Assembly: GCA_910586345.1 (NCBI GenBank)
Contig: CAJUHC010000007.1
Location: 23,536-54,394 of the forward strand
Source of the DNA: an uncultured Christensenella sp.
Lineage (GTDB): Bacteria > Bacillota > Clostridia > Christensenellales > Borkfalkiaceae
Reading direction: 5' to 3'
Length of the DNA: 30,859 bases
Numbering within the stretch: position 1 is the first letter of the stretch; the number at the start of each line of letters is the position of its first letter. The position numbers and the translations under genes were made by a program. Shown here piece after piece: positions 26,501-30,859 of this stretch. Under the pieces are notes generated by a model, which saw only the letters and a program-made list of their open reading frames with translations, ran no database searches and was not told where the DNA came from.

Positions 26501-26851
26501 TCCCGTGTGTACCGAATAGTAAGAAGCAATTCCGTAGAGAGAAACTTCGTCATTTCTGCTAAGAGGCAAAGCGCCGTTGTTTTTAACGAGCACCGCGCCT
26601 TCCGACATAGTTTCTTCTATAATTTTAAGGCTTGCTTCCTTTACTTCCTTTAAAGAATTGAATTTTGTGTCGAAATACGTAGTACCGTCGGCGCCGCCGC
26701 CCGAGGACACTTCCGTTTCAACGCCGAGTACGCTGTTCACAAGACTGCTGTTTGCAAACATTATAGGCGTTGCGGCGGCAAACAATCCGTAAATTACCAA
26801 AGTTACGTGAAACAGTATTTTAAACGCAAGATTAAACTTCTTCAATTTCAT
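23576..26851 (-). CDS. Domain-permuted GH3 glycoside hydrolase with two membrane spans
   Basis: A 1091-residue enzyme that probably cleaves beta-glycosidic bonds at the cell surface. The domain order is the reverse of the usual GH3: a span at about 9-33, then the C-type sandwich domain (EGAVLVKNNGALPLSRNDEV at about 83; VLARNSGEAIDL), an Fn3-like domain (AGKEAVQIYLQKP, then VELVGFAKV), then the catalytic barrel (GLGVNIHRGAYCGRTFEYYS; FVLMKHAAFNDQETHR; GYIISDYS with likely nucleophile D941). A second span follows at about 1030-1059 with an acidic, cytoplasmic tail. This order is known from Ruminococcus albus and Butyrivibrio enzymes. The substrate cannot be told. GGAGG is nine bases before the ATG, and the gene overlaps its upstream neighbour by 20 bases. 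Confidence 0.9.
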   Translation of the reverse strand: MKLKKFNLAFKILFHVTLVIYGLFAAATPIMFANSSLVNSVLGVETEVSSGGGADGTTYFDTKFNSLKEVKEASLKIIEETMSEGAVLVKNNGALPLSRNDEVSLYGIASYYSVHTGQGSSGVEADGANPLADRVTFFDGLTSAGLKVNSDLNDWYKNQGASSVGGNDFIGSSTQESQFVVKDIGWDSIPQNYKKTAKAAVMVLARNSGEAIDLYMDTTMDDNGTRVVVSKDSSNPNSPSSSKGDALELTENEKSVLQGLNELRRSGTVENIVVIMNSASPLQCEFIEDYGIDACLWVGTLGSNGAVAVGKLLTGEYNPSGRLSDTFWANSKYNPVYYNFGAIEYGNSGILTQKYYSRNGKQGNQYYVAYQEGIYNGYKYTETRYEDYILGQGNAGEYDYNKVVSYPFGYGLSYSDFTYSNMKVSDDSKKEGTYTVSVDVTNNTDVAGKEAVQIYLQKPYTQYDIDNKVEKSSVELVGFAKVDVPANGKVTAKVTVEEKYFAAYDANNAKTYVIGSADSGDKYLLTAAKDAHDAVNNILRYKGVDESRIINVEGRGKGDSNLVWDKYISFDKDKYSTNEFIKSENEREPAYDGANLNYGVDSITNRMDDVDFKKAGIFSESEANQQYMTRSDWSGTYGKRIILTANAALNTAQTIQPLEKDDIAPPLYEEIGFYESSEVFDEIKLIYLRGRDYNDPVWDTLLDRMSWEETCNILQNGLRVTNSVPSIAAPSTSQQNGAVGPIHSRNWRELIRQSGFTGFAESKDNENKGQLPAVFLCNGTVASTYNTELIQRLGEQTGEEAAWAGYNGIYGLGVNIHRGAYCGRTFEYYSEDGFLTGVSAGYEAVGLHKLGVFVLMKHAAFNDQETHRAGVNAWANEQSVREIYLRAMEIAVDIDRQFTPRTVLGVMTGMNCMGAKWTGAQGFCNTVLKAEYGMRGYIISDYSNSRLYMSPVQGVLNGNDLSDGITTGWAGGNDLSGNSAQFKDYEQGYGELAWAMRESAHSILYTVVNSNAMNGVNGDSSFDSLVPAWQIAFPVVTRVMLVLFIWSALGYVAVWTVSLIKERGKKLNVSDAENKSEEIESEKYGTESDNE

Positions 26852-27341
26852 CGTTACGCGCCTCCCCGTTTAATTCTTCTTTTACTTTTAACTCTCTGTT
26901 CTGCGGAAGATATACCGCTACCGCCGATACAATCGCGGATAAAATGAAACAAACTGTACTAAGCCAATACGGGGCGGGCATAGCGAAAAATTTCGCCGCA
27001 GAAAACCCGCCGAAAAACGCAGTAGAAAAATAATCTATTATCTTGCTTACAAAAGCCAGAAGAGCAAAGAAATCGAACGCCATAAGCACCAGAGGAGCAA
27101 AAGTCGAAGTTTTTCTGAAAAGCGAAAGCAGCAAAAAGAATACTATACCGAGCACCGAAAATATTATCGCGTTAACGTTTAAGTCCTGCCCGTTGACTTG
27201 CCCGTAAATTATGGTTTGTATAAAACTCAATACGATTGCGGCGACCGCCACGTAAAAACCTATGTATTTCGTTAATATACTCGTCTTGATTTCCCGACCC
27301 GCCGTTTTGAAGAAAGCGGAAACTTTGTTCTTGTCCGACAT
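26832..27341 (-). CDS. Four-span membrane protein in the GH3 operon
   Basis: A 169-residue protein of unknown family. I chose the ATG at 27341 (MSDKNKV), which has AGGAG eight bases upstream, over the ATG at 27371. Four hydrophobic spans are seen (KYIGFYVAVAAIVLSFIQTI; AIIFSVLGIVFFLLLSLF; LVLMAFDFFALLAFVSKI; LSTVCFILSAIVSAVAVYL), with a basic N-terminus and an acidic C-terminal tail. The second gene of three, it lies between the CBM-like protein and the GH3 enzyme. It may hold the enzyme in the membrane or help assemble it. That is inference from context only. Confidence 0.75.
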   Translation of the reverse strand: MSDKNKVSAFFKTAGREIKTSILTKYIGFYVAVAAIVLSFIQTIIYGQVNGQDLNVNAIIFSVLGIVFFLLLSLFRKTSTFAPLVLMAFDFFALLAFVSKIIDYFSTAFFGGFSAAKFFAMPAPYWLSTVCFILSAIVSAVAVYLPQNRELKVKEELNGEARNDEIEEV

Positions 27342-27367
27342 AATTTTTTCTCCTTTTTTCAAAACCT

Positions 27368-28381
27368 TCAAGCCCCAAACGCGCCGATTGACACGCTGTC
27401 GGCGGTCACCCTGACCGCGTCGAGATTACCGGGATTATTTTTCTTATTTTCAAAAGTTATTACGTTCACGCCTTTTGCGAGCTTTATACTGATAGCGGTC
27501 AACGCATACGACGTGAAATAGTCCGGTTCGCCCGTGCTCCTTGCAGGCACCGAAACTTTATCCAATTCCGTTATTGCTTTACCGTTCAGATACAGCCCGA
27601 ACGAATCGCCGAAATTTTTAGCCTGGGGACGCTTGCAAATCAATATTTCCAGATTTGCCTCCGTTTCTTCGGTACAGGCGATTTCGAATTCGATTTTAAC
27701 GTCTAAATCGCCGAGACTTCTCACGCAGGCGCCGCCGCTTAAATCTTTAATATCGTTCCCCGTTTTAGCGTCTTCTCCCGCAGACGACAGAAAGGGCTTG
27801 TCGGCGGAAGGCAGTTTGCTTTTATCTTCTTCCGCAATCAGTTCGTAACCGCCTTTCTGCAATCTGTAAATATAAGCGTCCTCCGCCTCCAAGGTCAGGC
27901 TATCGGTAAAATTTATACTGCTTCCGGAACGGACTTTAACGGGTATATCGCAGGTAAGAGAGGGATATTCCCTGCTAGCTACGGAAATAAATTCCATATT
28001 CGTATCCATTATCACCGAATCGGCGTCGGCGTATAATTCGCCTTCGCCGTTTACCAAAAATCCGTAATCGCTTTCTTCCATTTCGTCTATTTTTACGATT
28101 TCGGTTTTATCGGGGTCCTTTGCCATAAGACGTATTTTCGCGTCTTCTTTGTTGAAAACGAAACTTTCACCCGAAATATAGCTCGTACGGTATGTCGCTT
28201 CGTTTATGATAAGTCTGCCTTTTACCGTCTGTTCCACTTCCGCAGGCTTAAATTCCCCGCCGACAAAAACGGCAAGAAGAATACTTCCGGCAAACAATAC
28301 CGCCAACGCCGAAGCGATAACTATCGTCAAAACTTTACGGTTGCTTTCCCAAAAACTATTAAGCTTTTCGATTGTTTTCAT
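27368..28381 (-). CDS. Membrane-anchored protein with CBM6/35-like C-terminal domain
   Basis: A 337-residue protein. The start at 28381 has GGAGG six bases upstream. The open frame runs further upstream to 28801 but overlaps the rplL terminator and the rplL gene, so the long version is rejected. A membrane span lies at about 17-40 (VLTIVIASALAVLFAGSILL), and the rest is outside. Residues about 170-337 look like a carbohydrate-binding beta sandwich: LTLEAEDAYIY near the start, then GGACVRSLGDLDVKIEFEIA, and at the end SIKLAKGVNVITFENKKNNP and NLDAVRV. This matches the CBM6/35 pattern, though not strongly. It is the first gene of the GH3 operon and could present substrate to the enzyme. Confidence 0.7.
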   Translation of the reverse strand: MKTIEKLNSFWESNRKVLTIVIASALAVLFAGSILLAVFVGGEFKPAEVEQTVKGRLIINEATYRTSYISGESFVFNKEDAKIRLMAKDPDKTEIVKIDEMEESDYGFLVNGEGELYADADSVIMDTNMEFISVASREYPSLTCDIPVKVRSGSSINFTDSLTLEAEDAYIYRLQKGGYELIAEEDKSKLPSADKPFLSSAGEDAKTGNDIKDLSGGACVRSLGDLDVKIEFEIACTEETEANLEILICKRPQAKNFGDSFGLYLNGKAITELDKVSVPARSTGEPDYFTSYALTAISIKLAKGVNVITFENKKNNPGNLDAVRVTADSVSIGAFGA

Positions 28382-28406
28382 TTTGTCCTCCTTAATAAAT
28401 AATATT

Positions 28407-28431
28407 GCGCGCGGAGCTTTCGGCTGCGCGC
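28407..28431 (-). other. GC-rich hairpin in the leader of the GH3 operon
   Basis: GCGCGCAGC and GCTCCGCGCGC on the minus strand can pair with one bulge around a small loop, ending 14 bases before the ribosome binding site of the gene at 28381. It may affect message stability or translation. Role unknown. Confidence 0.4.
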
Positions 28432-28460
28432 GTCGTCGCTGATAGTATTTCCGTAATAAT

Positions 28461-28489
28461 AGCTTACCACGTTTTAACAAGCGCTTCAA
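28461..28489 (-). promoter_or_regulatory. Candidate GH3-operon promoter with LacI-like operator
   Basis: Minus strand -35 TTGAAG (28484-28489), 17 bases, -10 TAAGCT (28461-28466). AACAAGCGCTTCAA (28476-28489) covers the -35. Its AAGCGCTT centre resembles LacI/CcpA-family operators, but it fits the CcpA cre consensus only partly. Confidence 0.4.
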
Positions 28490-28558
28490 TTGCAAATTTT
28501 TTTGAAGTTTATTGCATTTTAAATATTTTTTTATTATAAACCGATTTTTTGACGAAAT

Positions 28559-28592
28559 GAAAAGACCGTATCCGCTAAGGATACGGTCTTTT
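28559..28592 (-). terminator. Terminator after rplL
   Basis: AAAGACCGTATCC, a 5-base loop, GGATACGGTCTTT, with flanking A and T runs. It is a strong, perfect 13-bp stem 16 bases past the rplL stop. Confidence 0.92.
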
Positions 28593-28607
28593 ATACGAAA
28601 TTTTAAA

Positions 28608-28985
28608 TTATTCCAAAACCGCGGTTGCGCCTGCTGCTTTGAGGTCTGCAACGATTTTGTCAGCTTCTTCTTTAGCAACGTTCTCTTTAAGAACTCCGCC
28701 CTTTTCAACAGCCGCCTTAGCTTCGACGAGTCCAAGTCCGGTGAATGCGCGTACAACTTTGATAACGTCGATTTTCTTAGCGCCGCAATCTTTAAGTACA
28801 ACGTTGAATTCGGTCTTTTCTTCAGCCGCCGCTGCGGGAGCCGCGCCTGCTGCGGGAGCCGCCGCTACAGCTACGGGAGCCGCTGCGGAAACGCCGAATT
28901 CCTCTTCGAGTGCCTTTACGAGCTCGTTAAGCTCTAAAACCGTCATAGATTTGATTTCTTCGATAAATTTAGCTACATCTGCCAT
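28608..28985 (-). CDS. rplL: Large-subunit ribosomal protein L7/L12
   Basis: A 125-residue stalk protein that recruits translation GTPases to the ribosome. The N-terminal dimerisation helices (MTVLELNELVKALEEEFGV) precede an Ala/Pro hinge (about 35-55, AAPAAGAAPAAAAEE) and the globular C-terminal domain (FNVVLKDCGAKKIDVIKVVR, GLGLVEAKAAVE). Length and layout are typical. AGGAG is nine bases upstream of the ATG. It is cotranscribed after rplJ, with about 100 bases between them. It is followed by a terminator rather than rpoB. Confidence 0.97.
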   Translation of the reverse strand: MADVAKFIEEIKSMTVLELNELVKALEEEFGVSAAAPVAVAAAPAAGAAPAAAAEEKTEFNVVLKDCGAKKIDVIKVVRAFTGLGLVEAKAAVEKGGVLKENVAKEEADKIVADLKAAGATAVLE

Positions 28986-29086
28986 TTTTTTATTCTCCTG
29001 AATTAATTATATTTTTTATTTTTCGCGCTTTTATTAAGGCAACGCCCGCCGTTCGATTTTTGTTCTAACCCGCCCGAAAGCAAAAT

Positions 29087-29608
29087 TTAAGCCTGCTTTT
29101 GAGCGATTCCGTTCAGTACGCGAACGATACCCGACAAAAGATTGTTGAGTACGCCTGCGAAATTTGCAACGGGCGCCTGCATTGAACCGAGCATTTTTGC
29201 AACCAACTCTTCTCTCGAAGGCATAGAAGCAAGTGCTTTCGCGCCGTTCTTGTCAACGTAAGCATTGTCAACGAACGCGCTTTTTACGATTATTTTTCCT
29301 TCGTAAGACTTCGCCGCTTCAACCATCAACTTAGCCGCCGACGTTTCGTCTAAACCGAACGCAACAGCCGTAGGACCGTTTAAGTCCGCGTCGAAATCGT
29401 TATGACCCAAATCATTGAAAGCCTTTCTGACAAGCGTGTTTTTATAAACTTTGTATTCGCATTTCGCCTGTCTGCACTTATTGCGGAGTTCGGAAACTTC
29501 TGCAACCGTGAGATTCTTGTAATCTACGAGCACAACCGATTTGGACGCTTTGATTTTATTGGTAATTTCTTCTACAACTACCTTTTTTGCTTCAAAATTA
29601 GCCGACAA
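29087..29608 (-). CDS. rplJ: Large-subunit ribosomal protein L10
   Basis: A 173-residue protein that anchors L7/L12 dimers to 23S rRNA. The start codon is TTG at 29608, fixed by AGGAGG eight bases upstream and by alignment with the usual L10 start (VVEEI..KI..S.SVVLVDY). RNA-binding region LTVAEVSELRNKCR and YKVYKNTLVRKA are present, as is the C-terminal helix that binds L7/L12 (LNNLLSGIVRVLNGIAQKQ). The L10-L12 complex represses its own synthesis by binding the leader at about 29625-29755. Confidence 0.96.
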   Translation of the reverse strand: MSANFEAKKVVVEEITNKIKASKSVVLVDYKNLTVAEVSELRNKCRQAKCEYKVYKNTLVRKAFNDLGHNDFDADLNGPTAVAFGLDETSAAKLMVEAAKSYEGKIIVKSAFVDNAYVDKNGAKALASMPSREELVAKMLGSMQAPVANFAGVLNNLLSGIVRVLNGIAQKQA

Positions 29609-29624
29609 ATTATTTACCTCCTAT

Positions 29625-29755
29625 TAAAATTTCCTTGCGCCAAACAGGCGCAAGGAAACTCGTAAAGCATAAGCTTTAAAAATCTTTATCCTGTCACCTG
29701 AGCGGGAAATTAAGTCTTGCGACGCCCGCCGTCTTTGGCAAACGATTTGTTTTAC
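29625..29755 (-). ncRNA. Ribosomal protein L10 leader
   Basis: A cis-regulatory leader. On the minus strand the core (about 29688-29740) reads CCAAAGACGGCGGGCG, then GCAAGACTTAATTTCCCGC and CAGGTGACA, the GAC.g..GG...CTTAAT..CC.GC.gaGGt layout of the Firmicutes L10 leader. A hairpin (29631-29657, stem TTCCTTGCGCC with its complement, loop of 5) followed by a T-rich stretch lies just before the rplJ ribosome binding site and probably acts as an attenuator. Excess L10-L12 would bind the core and lower rplJL expression. Confidence 0.8.
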
Positions 29756-29761
29756 ATTGTG

Positions 29762-29790
29762 AGTATAACCGTTTAAAACCGAAAAGTCAA
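29762..29790 (-). promoter_or_regulatory. rplJL promoter
   Basis: Minus strand -35 TTGACT (29785-29790), 17 bases, -10 TATACT (29762-29767), placed directly upstream of the L10 leader and after the rplA stop. Confidence 0.85.
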
Positions 29791-29816
29791 CTTTTTTAAC
29801 GGTTTATTTTAGTTTT

Positions 29817-30506
29817 TTAACCCTTGTTGTAAACGACTTTCACTCCGGGGCCCATAGTAGCGGTTAACGTAACGCTCTTGATGTACTGACCCTTGGAGGT
29901 TGCGGGCTTAGCCTTAACGATAGCGTCCATAAGCGCCGTAAAGTTTTCAACAATCTTATCGGTACCGAAAGACTTCTTTCCGATAGGACAGTGAATAATC
30001 GCGGTCTTGTCGAGACGGTATTCTACTTTACCTGCCTTAACTTCCTGAACCGCGCGCGCAACGTCCATAGTAACGGTACCCGATTTGGGGTTGGGCATCA
30101 AGCCCTTGGGACCGAGAACGCGTCCGATTCTTCCGACGATACCCATCATATCGGGCGTGGTAATCATAACGTCGAAATCGAACCAGTTGTCTTTCTGAAT
30201 TCTCTGAATGGTCTCTTCCGCGCCGACGTAATCCGCGCCTGCCGCCGTAGCCGCATCCGCTTTATCGCCCTTTGCGATAACAAGAACTTTCTTCTGTTTA
30301 CCGGTTCCGTTGGGAAGAACGAGTACGCCGCGGACCTGCTGGTCTGCCTGTCTGGGGTCAACGCCGAGACGGACGTGCAATTCGATAGTTTCGTCAAATT
30401 TAGCTTTTGCGGTATCGATGACTATTTTTACCGCTTCGCCTAAGTCGTAAGATTTGGAACGGTCGTAGGATTTTATGCTTTCCGCGTATTTCTTCGCTAA
30501 CTTCAT
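29817..30506 (-). CDS. rplA: Large-subunit ribosomal protein L1
   Basis: A 229-residue protein of the L1 stalk, which helps release deacylated tRNA from the E site. Shows KKYAESIKSYDRSKSYDLGE, LHVRLGVDPRQADQQVRG, VGRIGRVLGPKGLMPNPKSG, the rRNA-binding GTVTMDVARAV and KVEYRLDKTAIIHCPIGK. Length is typical. GGAGGAG lies just upstream, overlapping the rplK end; the stop-to-start gap is 3 bases. In many bacteria L1 represses rplKA by binding the leader, which is outside this window. Confidence 0.97.
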   Translation of the reverse strand: MKLAKKYAESIKSYDRSKSYDLGEAVKIVIDTAKAKFDETIELHVRLGVDPRQADQQVRGVLVLPNGTGKQKKVLVIAKGDKADAATAAGADYVGAEETIQRIQKDNWFDFDVMITTPDMMGIVGRIGRVLGPKGLMPNPKSGTVTMDVARAVQEVKAGKVEYRLDKTAIIHCPIGKKSFGTDKIVENFTALMDAIVKAKPATSKGQYIKSVTLTATMGPGVKVVYNKG

Positions 30507-30509
30507 AAT

Positions 30510-30859
30510 TTACTCCTCCACCGTAACGCCCATCGAACGGGCGGTACCCTTAATCATACTCTTAGCCGCATCCAAATCGACGCAGTTAAGGTCGGGCATC
30601 TTGATTTTTGCTATTTCTTCAACCTGCGCTTTGGTAAGCTTGCCTACCTTGTCCCTGTTGGGGCGCGCGCTCGCCGTTTCGAGTCCTAACGCTTTCTTTA
30701 TAAGAACGGGCGTAGGCGGCGTTTTAAGGATGAAAGTAAAACTTCTGTCCTGATAAATAGTTACAACGCAAGGGATAATAAGTCCCGCCTGGCTCGCGGT
30801 CTTAGCGTTGAATTCCTTGGTAAAGCCGGGTATGTTGATACCGTGAGGGCCAAGCGTAG
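30510..30859 (-). CDS. rplK: Large-subunit ribosomal protein L11 (start beyond the right edge)
   Basis: The C-terminal 116 residues of L11, part of the GTPase-associated centre. Starts in frame with LGPHGINIPGFTKEFNAKTA, then VTIYQDRSFTFILKTPPTPV and LIKKALGL, the rRNA-binding VGKLTKAQVEEIAKIKMPDL and ends KGTARSMGVTVEE. The N-terminal 20-25 residues lie outside the window. It is followed after 3 bases by rplA, the usual rplK-rplA order. Confidence 0.95.
   Translation of the reverse strand, partial: TLGPHGINIPGFTKEFNAKTASQAGLIIPCVVTIYQDRSFTFILKTPPTPVLIKKALGLETASARPNRDKVGKLTKAQVEEIAKIKMPDLNCVDLDAAKSMIKGTARSMGVTVEE

Noticed and set aside
28476..28489. CcpA cre site
   Set aside because: The AAGCGCTT core fits LacI-family sites in general, but several positions of the cre consensus are missing, so it is noted only as LacI-like.
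28382..28801. N-terminal extension of the CBM-like gene to 28801
   Set aside because: The extension is Lys/Leu/Arg-rich, runs through the rplL terminator and overlaps rplL on the same strand in another frame. A strong ribosome binding site marks 28381.
30475..30753. Plus-strand open frame of 92 residues at the right edge
   Set aside because: Antisense to rplK, whose protein sequence is unmistakable.

Overview
The window looks like a chromosomal segment of an anaerobic, low-to-mid GC Bacillota (Clostridia-like), probably an uncultivated gut lineage. The grounds are AddA/AddB rather than RecBCD, a NiaR-type 3H niacin repressor, an L10-leader RNA before rplJ, BspA-type leucine-rich repeats, a domain-permuted GH3 enzyme of the type known from gut Firmicutes, strong AGGAGG ribosome binding sites and monoderm-style lipoproteins. 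The lineage call is inference. Coding is dense, no gap exceeds 300 bases (the largest is 5433-5701), and most genes lie on the minus strand. No tRNA, rRNA, insertion sequence or CRISPR array was seen.

Left part (1-8053, minus). Two tandem copies of a two-gene surface module are read in the order 7968->6592, 6589->5702, terminator, 5432->744, 740->beyond the left edge. Each copy has a secreted beta-rich protein with a C-terminal membrane anchor and a short basic tail, followed after 2-3 bases by a one-span membrane protein with a cytoplasmic domain. The second copy has gained BspA-type leucine-rich repeats in the surface protein and a 30-residue (90-bp) Pro/Gln/Arg tandem repeat in the partner. 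I can name no described system of this layout.

NAD and repair part (8080-18624). nadB-nadC-niaR is an overlapping operon with a nested-palindrome NiaR-like operator on its promoter. Next come a PRC-barrel protein (plus strand), a three-span membrane protein, and addB-addA, the double-strand-break repair helicase-nuclease. nadB and addB both appear to be transcribed from almost at, or exactly at, the start codon.

Middle part (18680-23495). Small, mostly unknown genes are each flanked by clear hairpin terminators: a large lipoprotein, a Myb/SANT-like coiled-coil protein, an unknown beta-rich protein, a small lipoprotein divergent from an XRE regulator with a palindromic operator between them, and a cyclophilin-like lipoprotein that has lost the usual active-site arginine.

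Carbohydrate part (23576-28489). A three-gene operon encodes a membrane-anchored protein with a CBM6/35-like end, a four-span membrane protein, and a large domain-permuted GH3 glycosidase with a membrane span at each end. It reads as a cell-surface glycan-degrading unit.

Right edge (28559-30859). Ribosomal stalk genes rplK (partial), rplA, rplJ and rplL are present, with a promoter and L10 leader before rplJ. rplL ends in a strong terminator and is not followed by rpoB, which is unusual.
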